64,000 nucleotides of DNA from the NCBI GenBank assembly GCA_002946415.1, contig NJPS01000067.1:186001-250000 (forward strand), read 5' to 3'. Below the pieces are notes generated by a model. The model made no database searches. It saw nothing but the letters and a program-made list of their open reading frames with translations, and was not told where the DNA came from. Both the position numbers and the translations under genes were made by a program. The DNA is from Rutstroemia sp. NJR-2017a BVV2 (lineage: Eukaryota; Ascomycota; Leotiomycetes; Helotiales; Rutstroemiaceae). This document shows positions 34,394 through 45,347 of this stretch, in pieces (position 1 is the stretch's first letter; every line of letters begins with the position of its first letter).

Positions 34394-35776
34394 TCACAAC
34401 TCATCCTTCCCAGCAGGCGCAACCGGTTTTTCCGGTCTCCCACTATCCTTCTGTAAATCTACGCCATTCTTCTTCCTCCATTTCTCCCACAGGGCCCAGA
34501 AGTCCTTCTCCATCGCTTTCTCCATCTGATCCGGCAACACAACCGTGTATTCCACCACCAGATCTCCGAACTGCGTCTTATGATACACACTATCTCCATC
34601 CTCATGCCACTTTGGCATTCCTTCCCCTTTCACATGCTCCACATGCCCAGGCTGAACAGCTGTACCCCGCGGCCGCGACAATTGCACAATATGACCATCC
34701 AAGTGCGTTAGATTCCGCGTCCAGTCGCCCATCCATGCTTCCCTCAAAGAGAGCACTTCTCGCCAGTATAGATTATCGCCTTTGCGACGGAAAAATGTTC
34801 CGTCTACCTTGAGTTCGTTGTCGTCGTCGAGACTCGGCTCCTTTTCCACAAGCGTAACGTGCAAATCTCCAGCGACCCAGTCCGGACTCTCGTCGGCTTC
34901 GTTCTCATAGTTGATTTGCTTGCCCTTAGGTGCGCCGCGCTCAATTACTAGTTGATGGGTTTGGACTTTGCGCACGACTCGGCTGCCAGAGCAGACGGGA
35001 CATTTGTGCTTGATGGTTTTGCCTTGGCCGTCACAGTGGTCGCATTTTACTTGCACCTGTTGGAAGATTCCGGGGGCGAGTTGGTGTTTCTTAATTTGTA
35101 CACCGTGGCCGTTACAGGCGTTGCAGGTGTCGACTTGGCCGTCTGCGGATCCAGTACCTTCACATTCCTCGCAGATCATTTGCTTTTCTAGTTGGAACTC
35201 GGTCGAATGACCGTTGTAGAAGTCACGAAGAGGGATTCCTACTCGGACTTCCATGTCAGGTCCTCGTCGCTGGCCATGTTGGTGTCCGAAGTGTCCTCCT
35301 CCGCCGAAGAAGCGTGAGAATAAATCGAATGGATCATGATGTCCTCCTCCTCCGCCACCTTGCTGGCGCTGCTTTAGTCCTTCGTGTCCATACTGATCGT
35401 AGATCTTGCGAGTCTCAGGGACGGAGAGAGCTTCGTAAGCTTCTGCTACTTCGACGAACTTTTGCTTGGCTGTCTCGTCACCTCTGTGTATCTGTTAGAA
35501 TGAACTGTCTGTGCCAGAGCGGGGAAACATACGGGTTCTTATCAGGGTGGTATTTCTTGCTTAGTGTTCGATATGCGCGCTTGATATCTCTGTCTGTTGC
35601 TTGTTTGTCGAGGCCAAGCAGCTGGGATGGAGTCAGTATTCATGTATGAAAGATATGAGAAAATCTCCGGATAACTCATCAGGAGAAGAATCTGTAAAGC
35701 TCACCTTGTAAAAGTCCTCCGCGCAAGCTGCCAATTGTAGCATACACAGCAGTATTAACGCACTGGGTAACCACAT
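34394..35776 (-). CDS. scj1: ER-lumenal DnaJ/Hsp40 co-chaperone (Scj1-like)
   Basis: Class I J-protein that stimulates the ER Hsp70 (BiP/Kar2) in folding and quality control. Three exons: 35776-35705, 35621-35533, 35483-34394 (TAA), 416 residues. The signal peptide is [19 protein letters not shown]. The J domain runs from [22 protein letters not shown] with the HPD motif ([10 protein letters not shown]) to [11 protein letters not shown] Gly/Phe/His-rich linker is followed by the zinc domain with four C-x2-C-x-G-type repeats ([31 protein letters not shown]). Two substrate-binding beta-domains follow. The protein ends in Lys-Asp-Glu-Leu, an HDEL/KDEL retrieval signal, which with the signal peptide places it in the ER lumen. 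All junctions keep phase. Confidence 0.95.
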
Positions 35777-36283
35777 CTTTGCGCCGGAATGCGCTCACCC
35801 GGAGCTTAGATTCTTTTCTTACACGAATTGATTTTGAGAATCGAAAATAAAACTTCTATGAGTATAGTACAATGAAAAGAATGGGAAGGATATAAGCTTG
35901 GTAGACAAATGAATGTGTTGGCAAGCTGTACAAAATCTACTCTCTTTCCCTCTTATATTGGAGGTTCACATTTCAAAAAAGATACCACGCTGGTCTCATC
36001 GATAAAATCGATAAGAGATGTTCAAGGATTAATTTTAGAATTTATTACGGCGGCCGAGATTGTAGGTTGGAGCTAGTGCTGCGGCCGGGTAAATATTGGT
36101 GAAGCTTCAACTTTTTGGCATTTGCCTGGACCACCCAGTACCCAGGAGCCGATTCCCATCAGAAGTGAAGCCTGTCGACATCTCTACCAATCGCCGGCCG
36201 TCCTTCAGATACTCGTGGAATCCCGCAAACTCGTTCAGACTTCCAATTCTTCATACTTTCGCACAGAACTGAATCTCGACAAA
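35777..36283. other. Intergenic, divergent promoter region
   Basis: Shared promoter of the DnaJ and Prp2 genes. The reading frame of Prp2 stays open back to about 36122 but without an ATG before 36284. No element recognised with confidence. Confidence 0.6.
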
Positions 36284-39200
36284 ATGTCAGGCAAAAGATA
36301 TGCGCTTCTGCCTATGGAGGATGAAGATCTGGGGCCGGCCAAAGTAGTTGAGAAGAAGAAAGAGAAGCGCAGACATGGCGAGAAATCTTCCTCGTCAAGA
36401 AAAGAAAGACATGCGCGCGAAAGAAGTCGAGAACGGTCACCACGTCGCGAGCGCGATCTAGAACACCGCTCGAAACCCAGTCGGCGGCGGAATGCGAAGG
36501 ACGAAGATTTTGAGGACCGATGGGGCGATGAAGAATATGTCTCAGAAGAAGAGCCGGAATTTCATGAGTCTGCCTCGAAACGAGTGAAGGTTGAACATGC
36601 TCCAGAAAGTGAGGACGGGTTATCAGAAGGGGAAAGGGAGAGAAGGCGGGATCAGGCCGAAAAGGATGCTTTTACCAAACGACTACTCTCCAAAGATTCA
36701 GATAAGACCAAGAAAATTGTGGAGGATAGGTCATCGACAAAAGATGGCAACATTTTGGCGCAACGAAGGCTATTAGCAGAAGATGCGGCAGCTCGAAGTG
36801 CGGCTCTACCTGATCTGAGAGAAAGGTCGCGTCAAGAATACCTTAAGAAGCGTGAAGCGGAACGACTGGCTCTTCTGAGAAAGCAAGTGGCAGAAGAAAC
36901 GGAGGAATTACGAAGTGGTGTGCGATTGTCGGACAAGGAGAAGGCAGAATTTGCGAAGAATAGAGAGGTTCTGCGGCTGGCCGAAGAACGATTACGAATT
37001 GACGACCACCTGGACGGATATGCTATGCCAGATGACTATATTACAGAAAAGGGGAAGATCGACCGAAAGAAAAAAGAAGATGCCATGTACAAGCGATATG
37101 TGGAAAAAGACGAATACGGCCAGGAGAAATTTGTTACAGAACATGAGGATTGGGAAAGGGAGCAAGCGGCCAAGGCAAAGGCGCAAATTGCAAGCACTGA
37201 GCGAGTTGACCAAGGAGAATATGACTATGTTCTAGATGAAGAGCAAGGAATCAAGTGGGTTATGGACTCGAAGCTACCAGGCGAGGGTAAAGGAATGACC
37301 AAAGAGGAACGATTCGTGGCCGAGCAGATCAAAGCGGCCGAAAAGAAAGCTCTATCGATGGAGGAAACCCGAAAGAGTTTACCTATCTACGCATATAGGG
37401 ATCAGTTCTTGGCAGCCCTAGAACAGTATCAGATCCTGGTCATCGTCGGTGAAACAGGCAGTGGAAAAACTACACAATTACCGCAATATCTCCACGAAGC
37501 TGGATACACAAAGGGTGAGAAGGGTCCATTAAAAGTTGGATGTACACAACCTCGTCGTGTAGCAGCGATGAGTGTTGCCGCCCGTGTAGCTGATGAGATG
37601 GGAGTGAAAGTCGGAAATGAGGTTGGGTACTCCATTCGTTTTGAGGACTCAACAAGCGATAAAACAGTCTTGAAATATATGACGGACGGTATGCTGTTGA
37701 GGGAATTCATGACAGAACCAGATCTTGGAGGGTATTCTGCTCTCATGATCGACGAAGCCCACGAAAGAACAGTGCACACTGATATCTTACTTGCGCTTGT
37801 CAAGGATCTTGCACGAGAAAGACCAGACCTGAAGCTTCTCATTTCTTCGGCTACCATGAACGCGTCTAAATTCGCTGAATACTTCGATGACGCCCCTATT
37901 TTTAATATTCCAGGTCGACGATACCCAGTCGATATTCACTACACTCCACAACCTGAGGCCAACTACTTGGCAGCTGCTATCACAACTGTCTTTCAAATCC
38001 ATACCACCCAGGGCAAGGGAGACATCTTGGTGTTCTTGACTGGTCAGGATGAAATTGAGGCAGCTGAACAGAACATTTCAGAAATCTCGCGAAAATTGGG
38101 AAGTCGAGTACCCGAGTTGGTGATATGTCCAATCTACGCGAATTTACCCTCGGAATTGCAGAGTAAGATTTTTGAACCTACGCCTGACGGGGCACGCAAA
38201 GTAGTCTTGGCTACTAACATCGCTGAGACGAGTTTGACGATCGATGGTATTGTCTATGTCATCGACCCTGGCTTTGTCAAGGAGAATATCTATAACCCAG
38301 CTACCGGTATGTCGAAATTGGTGGCAGTGCCATGTTCCCGTGCGTCAGCAAATCAAAGAAGTGGTCGTGCAGGTCGTGTTGGGCCAGGAAAATGCTTCCG
38401 GTTGTATACGAAATGGGCATTTATGAACGAGATGGAAGAGAGCACTACTCCTGAGATTCAAAGAACGAATTTAAACAGTGTTGTGCTTCTCCTCAAATCG
38501 TTGGGTATCAATGACTTACTCGAATTCGAGTTCATGGATCCACCACCTACGGAAACCCTAATTGGGGCTCTCAACCAACTTTTTGCTCTACAGGCGCTTA
38601 ATCACCAAGGTGAACTGACGAAAATGGGCCGTCAAATGGCCGAATTCCCCACAGACCCTATGCTTGCGAAATCTATCCTTGCTGCTGACAAACTTGGGTG
38701 CGTCGAGGAAGTACTTTCCATTGTATCGATGCTTTCGGAAGCATCGGCCCTCTTCTTCCGTCCTAAGGATAAGAAAATTCACGCTGACAGCGCTCGGGCT
38801 CGTTTCACTGTGAAAGATGGAGGAGATCATCTCACCCTACTCAATATCTGGAACCAGTGGGTCGACAGTGATTTCAGCTACGTATGGGCCAAAGAGAATT
38901 TCCTGCAGCAACGTTCACTTACTCGTGCTCGTGACGTACGCGACCAACTCGCTAAACTCTGCGAGCGTGTCGAGGTCACCTTGTCAACTTGCGGAGCTAG
39001 CGATTTACCACCTATCCAGAAAGCTATCACCGCAGGCTTCTTCCCTAATGCGGCGAGGCTCCAAAGAGGGGGTGATAGTTATCGGACGGTGAAGAATAAT
39101 ACGACGGTGCATATTCATCCTTCTTCTGTGTTGATGGATTCTAATCCACCAATCAAAATGGTGGTGTATTATGAGCTCGTGCAGACGACTAAGGAATATA

Positions 39201-39316
39201 TGAGGAGTTGTATGCCAATTAAGAGTGAGTGGTTGCATGAAGCTGCGCCGCATTTCCATAAGAAAAAGGATCTGGAAGCGTTGGAGGATAGGAAGATGCC
39301 GAAGGGTGGAAGGTAG
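36284..39316 (+). CDS. prp2: DEAH-box pre-mRNA splicing ATPase Prp2 (DHX16/Cdc28)
   Basis: Spliceosomal helicase that remodels the activated spliceosome before the first transesterification. Single exon of 1010 residues from the ATG at 36284 (MSGKRYALLPMEDEDLG). The N-terminal 330 residues are Arg/Ser/Glu/Lys-rich, with an RS-like segment (RERSRERSPRRERD). The block YDYVLDEEQGIKWVMD is specific to Prp2/DHX16 rather than Prp22, and the S1 domain of Prp22 is absent. The helicase core follows: motif I GETGSGKTTQ (about 389), TQPRRVAA, motif II DEAH (about 490), motif III SAT, motif V TNIAETSLTIDG and motif VI QRSGRAGR (about 690). Winged-helix, ratchet and OB-fold domains complete the C-terminus. 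Absence of introns in a long gene is unremarkable here. No lesions. Confidence 0.95.
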   Translation: MSGKRYALLPMEDEDLGPAKVVEKKKEKRRHGEKSSSSRKERHARERSRERSPRRERDLEHRSKPSRRRNAKDEDFEDRWGDEEYVSEEEPEFHESASKRVKVEHAPESEDGLSEGERERRRDQAEKDAFTKRLLSKDSDKTKKIVEDRSSTKDGNILAQRRLLAEDAAARSAALPDLRERSRQEYLKKREAERLALLRKQVAEETEELRSGVRLSDKEKAEFAKNREVLRLAEERLRIDDHLDGYAMPDDYITEKGKIDRKKKEDAMYKRYVEKDEYGQEKFVTEHEDWEREQAAKAKAQIASTERVDQGEYDYVLDEEQGIKWVMDSKLPGEGKGMTKEERFVAEQIKAAEKKALSMEETRKSLPIYAYRDQFLAALEQYQILVIVGETGSGKTTQLPQYLHEAGYTKGEKGPLKVGCTQPRRVAAMSVAARVADEMGVKVGNEVGYSIRFEDSTSDKTVLKYMTDGMLLREFMTEPDLGGYSALMIDEAHERTVHTDILLALVKDLARERPDLKLLISSATMNASKFAEYFDDAPIFNIPGRRYPVDIHYTPQPEANYLAAAITTVFQIHTTQGKGDILVFLTGQDEIEAAEQNISEISRKLGSRVPELVICPIYANLPSELQSKIFEPTPDGARKVVLATNIAETSLTIDGIVYVIDPGFVKENIYNPATGMSKLVAVPCSRASANQRSGRAGRVGPGKCFRLYTKWAFMNEMEESTTPEIQRTNLNSVVLLLKSLGINDLLEFEFMDPPPTETLIGALNQLFALQALNHQGELTKMGRQMAEFPTDPMLAKSILAADKLGCVEEVLSIVSMLSEASALFFRPKDKKIHADSARARFTVKDGGDHLTLLNIWNQWVDSDFSYVWAKENFLQQRSLTRARDVRDQLAKLCERVEVTLSTCGASDLPPIQKAITAGFFPNAARLQRGGDSYRTVKNNTTVHIHPSSVLMDSNPPIKMVVYYELVQTTKEYMRSCMPIKSEWLHEAAPHFHKKKDLEALEDRKMPKGGR

Positions 39317-39968
39317 TGCATGAAGGGGTGAAAATATTATACCATTTTGTTTTATTGTAATGAATCATAAGCCGGCTGCCCGTGCCGTTTTATGTCTCTA
39401 CTATGATTGGATTAGAATGTGACTCATTTTCTGTATGTGCATATCTGTGAGAGGAGAGAATGAATCCATCCAAGATTCTTGCTCGATCATCGAGTGCTTC
39501 ATTCTTCCCAACTCGTGCTCATCGCCATACGTCAAATCTCCAAATTTTCCCATCATAATACAAAGTCGATATTATAACTAACAATGTAAAGGAAACGATT
39601 TGTCTTAATAGAAGTAAGTACTGCTTGTAAGTATTTCACTGTCTATCATAAAATCTCGAGTAGCGTTGATGTTGGAGCCCTCGGTTAGCAATGCCCTTGA
39701 AAAGGAGGTAATCACGAGCTGATGGATGCGCGTATTTTCTCATCCAATCATTACAGCCCTCTTCACGAGGTGATGGCTCCTTTAGGTAGGTCATATCCAA
39801 TGTAATCGTATACCCTCATATGCCGGTATAGATATCAGGGAAATGCTAGTATTACCCCCACCTTCCCTTCGACTATATAAGCTCCCTCATCGCCCCGCTA
39901 GCTGACAAGATTTTCATTCATTATCGTTCCTCTTTCATCTTATCCATACTTAAAGCATATTCAGCAAA
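39317..39968. other. Intergenic
   Basis: 3' flank of Prp2 and promoter of the methyltransferase gene (ATATAAG at about 39876, 90 nt before the ATG). Nothing else recognised. Confidence 0.6.
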
Positions 39969-40907
39969 ATGAACACCAAAGAACTCATACAAGATGTGCT
40001 TTTGCACCTGTGGTTCCCAGTTCAGTTCATGTTTATCTCACTTAGCTTTTTTCCCGGCGCAATCCTCTCGCTGCTGTCCTCAAACCCCACTGCGCTGATG
40101 TCCACATCTCGCATCAAAGACGCGTGGTTTGCGAACTTCTGGGGCACAATCGGACCTGAGGTTCGGAAAACAGCAAGTGTCAATGCTGCGCCTATGATCC
40201 AGCAGGCTAGAGGTGTTGTCCTTGATATTGGGCCTGGAAGTGGAGAGGTATGTTGTCTTTTCTCTCTACCGAGTCTAGATCATGATGATGTTTCCTACTG
40301 TGGGTGATAAGTGACTAACAAATAAACAGTGGCTTCATGTCTTCGACAAATCTAAAGTTACGAAGATCTATGGCGTCGAGCCAAATCGTGGTCACTACGC
40401 ACTTTTGCGCCGAAGGATTGAAGAAGCGGGTTTAACTGGTGTGTATGAGATTGTAGAGGGTGGTGTTGAGGATCTCACGAAATGGGGCATTGAGGACGAG
40501 AGTGTGGATTCGATCGTTACGATCTTGTGTTTGTGTAGTGTGAACAGTCCTGAGGAGATGATTGAGGTTTTGTATGGGAAGTTGAAGAAGGGTGGGGTCT
40601 GGTTGCTTTATGAGCATGTGCTTACGAAGCAGGGTGGGTGGGTTAAGTGGTATCAAGGTGAGTGAAGTGAACGTGAGAGAACGATGGAGGACGGGGAAAT
40701 GATAAGTAAATGAATGGATGCTAATGTGTATGGGTAGCAATGATTGACATTCCTTGGCCACATTACTTGGGTGGCTGCTCGATTACGAGGGATACAGAGA
40801 GGTCCTTGAAGAAAGCAGGAGCTTGGAGTAAGGTCAATTTGGCGCCGCCGGAGGATGAGCCTTATTACAAAATCCTTCCTCATATCAAAGGGTCTTTGGA
40901 GAAGTAA
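39969..40907 (+). CDS. Membrane-anchored class I methyltransferase (METTL7-like)
   Basis: SAM-dependent methyltransferase; the substrate is unknown. Three exons, 39969-40247, 40330-40657, 40738-40907 (TAA), 258 residues. An N-terminal hydrophobic helix (WFPVQFMFISLSFFPGAILSLL) should anchor it to the ER or lipid-droplet surface, as in METTL7 proteins. The SAM motif I is VVLDIGPGSGEW, split by intron 1; motif II is KIYGVEPNRGHY; motif III is DSIVTILCLCSV. A later EMIEVLYGKLKKGGVWLLYEH strand-loop follows. The third exon contains IDIPWPHYLGGCSITRDTERSLKKAG, a substrate-lid block seen in METTL7-type fungal homologues. Phases agree at each junction. Human METTL7 enzymes are thiol methyltransferases, but applying that here would be a guess. 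Confidence 0.88.
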
Positions 40908-41393
40908 AGAATGTAGTCCCCGGGGTCGTTATGTGGTTGTAATGCGATTCTGGATGAAAGTTTCGAGGAGTAGTTTGTTGGTTAAGGTTACATGAGAGTG
41001 ATTGAGATTGCTTAAGCGTGATCGATTGAAACATCCACTTAGCAACTAGTTGAGGGTTTATGAGCAGCAATTTTAGGTAGAGCAGTCAGTAGAGAACTTT
41101 CGAATATGTTGAATATGACACACCTTGCATCACGGAAGTTTAGGGTCGACGACATCAGTTTAGCAACAACCATCAGCCACAGCACATTAGCCAAAATTGG
41201 CCTAGTTCAGAGTAGAAACTTTTGGCCTTAGGCATGAATATTTTTCGTTACTTCGAATTTGAGCTTTCATCTTTCCATTCTTCAACTAACTTTTCTGATA
41301 ACCAATTTCCTCTTTTCATATTCTCGAACTGTTAAACCAGATGCATATGCTTCAAATTCTCCAACGAAACTTACATCCAAATCATAGACCCTG
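40908..41393. other. Intergenic
   Basis: Between the methyltransferase and TFIIIC-subunit genes, both plus strand. Nothing recognised. Confidence 0.6.
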
Positions 41394-42795
41394 ATGGCAG
41401 ACTACAATGGCTCGCCTTCCACGGCAGATGCCCCTCCATCGAATGAATCTTACTCAATGCCTATGAGTATCAATGTCGCAGATCTGGAAGAAGATTCGGA
41501 TGAATACGAATATGAATATTCAACGACTGAAACTGAGGTAATATTGTCCTGGGCGCAACTGCAATCTTGTTCTTAATAAAAAACTTATTTTCCTTCCACA
41601 GACATTCTACGTGACGCTCGACCTTACTACACCAAATGTGCCTGTCAAAAGGAAGCTGAATAAGACGCACCCACGCCGAAATGCAAAGCAATGGTTAAAC
41701 CCGGGCTTAGGAAAGCATAGAAGGTTTCTTGGAGACTCCACTATGATTACAGGTGATGGTCTACTACCAACTAGCAAGGCCAAAGGCAAAAATGCGAAAA
41801 AGGGTGCTGTAGACGATGAAGACGATATCGTGGAGGACAACGAAGACCAGGATGCGCAAACACCACCGCCGGAGTCAGTATCCCAAGCTGCGCCAAAATC
41901 TCAATCTACTGGCGACGCGAAAGATCAGAACGGGGCATCTGCAGACGTTAAACCTGAGGTGCAAATACTCGGTCTCCACGAAGAGCATCCGGTTGTTTCT
42001 TATGAAGGACATGTGTATAAATGTCAATGGGAGGAAAATATGGGTACAGAGCTCCTCTTTACAGCCCACGATCCCGATAGTAAACTGCCGGTTCTCCGCC
42101 ACATATCCAACGACATTGATCTACTCGCCGCGAGTGCAGCGCGCATAACCGCAACCAAGACGACAATCAAAGAGAAATATCCCAGCGAACATTATGGTAT
42201 AACCAAGTCACGAGAGGGACACAAATCAGGCAATATACGAGCGCTAAAAATACCTGTAGGGGTTGCGGCTTCTGATCAACGGAAAAGCCAGGCATTCTTC
42301 TTGCAATCGTTGATCCAGGCGAAGGAGGCCAAGAAGGAGAAAGACCTCGTTACCGTGATGGCTCAAAAGCGACACAGAAATAGTCAGTGGAGACAAGTGA
42401 TGAAGCAGAAGCGAGTAGCCGAACAGGCGCAGATACGGAAGGATATTAAATCGGGCAAGATCAGCGCGGAAGATGGACAAAAGAGACTTGACCAAATGGC
42501 AAAAGAAGAAGAAATCCTTCAGCAAGAGGACAGGATTAGAGGGTTTGGACCGGACGGGAAGAGGTTGAAGATACCGGGGAGGAAAAGGGCGGCTGATTCG
42601 GGTCTTCAAAGTGTCTTTAGGAGACCCCCTGGAGGTATGGGATTGTATTTAGAGAAGACGAGAGGTGTCGATGATACAGATGGCTTGGGTGAAGGGTCTG
42701 CTGCAGCTACACCGCAGTCTAATTCCGTTGAAGGCGACGAGGACGAGGATATGGAAGATTTTGGGGAACCTGATGAGGATAATGATATGGAATGA
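41394..42795 (+). CDS. TFIIIC tau55-like subunit (triple-barrel domain)
   Basis: Probable subunit of transcription factor TFIIIC, which recruits RNA polymerase III to tRNA and 5S genes. Two exons, 41394-41537 and 41602-42795 (TGA), 445 residues. The N-terminal half contains the strands of the tau55/Sfc7 triple-barrel: TFYVTLDLTTPNVP, then after an acidic insert VQILGLHEEHPVVSYEGHVY, then YKCQWEENMGTELLFTAHD. The middle is charged and helical (AQKRHRNSQWRQVMKQKRVAEQAQIRKDIKSG). The C-terminus is very acidic (DEDEDMEDFGEPDEDNDME), typical for nuclear transcription proteins. The strand motifs fit fungal Sfc7/Tfc7-type proteins as I remember them. The intron has GTAATA donor and CAG acceptor in phase 0. 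An alternative description would be an uncharacterised nuclear protein. Confidence 0.75.
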
Positions 42796-43265
42796 TGAGG
42801 GCAGTGAAGGTTATTTTCATTCGATTCACCTCAGTTTAATTCCTGGACTTAGAGAAAGAATGGGAAGCAATATTATGGATTGCTCCTTGAGGCTTAGTCT
42901 GGTGCATCGATGTAAGGTTGGCTATGTTAGCTGTCTACCTCGATCATACTTACCTTACTATCGCTGCATTGAAATGCTCGAAAGTTGAAAGTCCACATGC
43001 ATAGAATTTTACCACGAGACGAATGCGAATGCGGTCGACGAGTTAAAGCGCTAGGTAGCGCCGGTGATAGCTGAAGAGAAAGGTCGTGCCGTCGAGCCTG
43101 CATAACCTTAAGCGAGCTGACTGATTTCACAAGGTTAATGTAACATCGCAGCTTGGCTGCAACCTAAAGGTATAGCTGTTGATGACTCCAGGTCGCTACA
43201 CTACGACGACGCACCGCGAGTATTTGAATTGAAGACTTCTTAATTCTCCTATATCTCAATTCTCC
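42796..43265. other. Intergenic
   Basis: Upstream region of the 2EXR gene. Nothing recognised. Confidence 0.6.
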
Positions 43266-44732
43266 ATGGCTTCTCAAACGTTTCACCTGTTTCCCAAGCT
43301 CCCCCCGGAAATTAGGGACCTGATATGGCAGTTCACATTACCACCTCCTCGTTTGATTTTGTTGCGCGAGCAACGTGAGTCCACTGCAGACTTTCTAAAT
43401 CGCGGCAGAAAAGCGAATCAACGACAGCTACAGAGAGAACCACATCCTGATTTACAATATTTTGGAGTGAACCCACAGAATCATTATGTACAGGGATATC
43501 TGAGAAGGCACCGACTCAACGAGTTTGACGTTCAACCCTACGAGATCGCAGCCTCTGCGGAGAATTTCGTGCCATTTTACCTCCAATTGCCGGGAATCAG
43601 CCTCCCTCCTCTTTATTACGCTTGCAGGCGAGGTTATTGGTATAGTACATCTTCACCGCCAGCTATCTCAAAAGTCTGCAGAGAGTCGAGACGAGCCCTA
43701 GAAGTCAGTGGCTTCTCTTTGTCGTATGGCACTCGAACGAACGACCCACGAACTTGGTTTAACTTTAAGTCCGATATCCTTTTTTTGATGCACGGTCTCA
43801 CATTGAGGGACAATCTTGGTGTAACAGGTTGTCTGGATAACACACCATGGAATATTGGTCAGATGCGTCCTGGTGACATGACGCGAGTGAGGCGTCTAGC
43901 ATTAGACGTGCGCCAGCCTTTTTCGCTCACCCCTACGTCTAATATGACGTATAGTATGACGGATATTTCGACGGCTGTTAGATTATTCGGCGGATTGGAG
44001 GAACTGTTCCTTGCACTAGATTGCGAAGGACAGGAATGCCTACCTCGTGGATTAGACTATACGGATACCTGGGGAGTTCACGAAAAGGAACTTGCCAACT
44101 CAACCCTCCCCCGGCTCCGGTATCTCTTGAGTCAAGCGAATTTCGTTTGGATCACGCAGCTGGTATTGAAATATCCCGAAATCGGCGCCGCCATTGACGC
44201 ACCACTAGATATATCTCAAGCGGCGGCTGATGAAACAGCAGCGCATATTGCGGAGGCTGTTGATGATTATGCTCGTCAGATTGTACTCACATTTGTCGCG
44301 CAAGTTCTGGCGCTACTGGAAAACGATAAAGTTGCGTCTGCGGTTATTGCATTCACAGATGCTGTCCCGGATGACCAGCCAGCAGACGAGAGTTTGGATT
44401 TTGAGTCACCCCCGCCATACTACCACTTCCAAACTGACTCCGACCTTCCTTGGGGATTCCTCGGACTTCGAAGTATCGAAGATTACAAGGATGAATTCTC
44501 GCTTGCTGCGTCGGGTGGACTTGAACTTTGGGATGGCACAATCGAACAGCATCGCCTGGCCCTTACTGTGGGTGCGAATACGGTGGATTACTTTCAGTAT
44601 TTCAGGACGAAGATTGAGACGGATCTTAAAGAAATACGAGATGAGGCGGTCAGGAGTGGGAAACGTGGTTGGTCTGTTCCGTCCGTACGTTTGGTTATGA
44701 TTAGGCAGGGCCAGGGCTTGGAGAATGTGTAG
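43266..44732 (+). CDS. 2EXR-domain protein
   Basis: Single exon, 488 residues. The opening FHLFPKLPPEIRDLIWQFTL is the F-box-like start of the fungal 2EXR family, and the paired PAISKVCRESRRALEV block lies at about residues 135-150. A strand VRRLALDVRQPF and a helix SMTDISTAVRLFGGLEELFLALD follow. The rest is low-similarity helical sequence ending in VPSVRLVMIRQG. 2EXR proteins are greatly expanded in filamentous ascomycetes and have no established function; the F-box-like helix suggests protein interactions. There is no signal peptide, membrane segment or frame break. Codon use resembles neighbouring genes. Confidence 0.85.
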   Translation: MASQTFHLFPKLPPEIRDLIWQFTLPPPRLILLREQRESTADFLNRGRKANQRQLQREPHPDLQYFGVNPQNHYVQGYLRRHRLNEFDVQPYEIAASAENFVPFYLQLPGISLPPLYYACRRGYWYSTSSPPAISKVCRESRRALEVSGFSLSYGTRTNDPRTWFNFKSDILFLMHGLTLRDNLGVTGCLDNTPWNIGQMRPGDMTRVRRLALDVRQPFSLTPTSNMTYSMTDISTAVRLFGGLEELFLALDCEGQECLPRGLDYTDTWGVHEKELANSTLPRLRYLLSQANFVWITQLVLKYPEIGAAIDAPLDISQAAADETAAHIAEAVDDYARQIVLTFVAQVLALLENDKVASAVIAFTDAVPDDQPADESLDFESPPPYYHFQTDSDLPWGFLGLRSIEDYKDEFSLAASGGLELWDGTIEQHRLALTVGANTVDYFQYFRTKIETDLKEIRDEAVRSGKRGWSVPSVRLVMIRQGQGLENV

Positions 44733-45347
44733 ATGGATTGGAGATACTGTGAGGGTGAGGCTGGATTCTTGATGTTTAATGCTCCATAACGAACCTTTCT
44801 TGTGGCTGAGGATATATTGAGAGCGGTTTTAGTTAGTATACTACTTTTACTTGGATTTCATCAATATTGGAATAACGAACTTCTTAATATCCCATTGCGA
44901 CCAACTTTAAGGGGCGATATCAAACAATTTCTCCGCATACAGTAACCCCACACCACACAACGTCCCTGGCCCCACTACCCCGCCTGAACCCTCCGACACC
45001 CATTTCGAACCAATCAAGTCAACATCGCCAACAAGAGTCATGGAAGACCAATCACTGGACCCCACAGCTTCTCGTACATAATGACTACGGTATGGTCACA
45101 TCATTCCTTAATAGGGCCTTTAAAATCCACTCTGTGCGGCCAGATACCATCATACCAACATGTAAGAATTCTTCTGCCAAGACCGCCATCGGAGCCGATG
45201 TATAAAAGTCGGCGACCCTGCCTATACAGAGATTTTCAGTTTCGTGTTAACAATTTCACACTCTCTGAGATTCGGGAAAACACTCTATGGAATACATATA
45301 AGTGCAACTTGAAAACGGTCATAACTAAACCTGGTTACATCTTAACA
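44733..45347. other. Intergenic
   Basis: Between the 2EXR gene and the reductase gene. Nothing recognised. Confidence 0.6.
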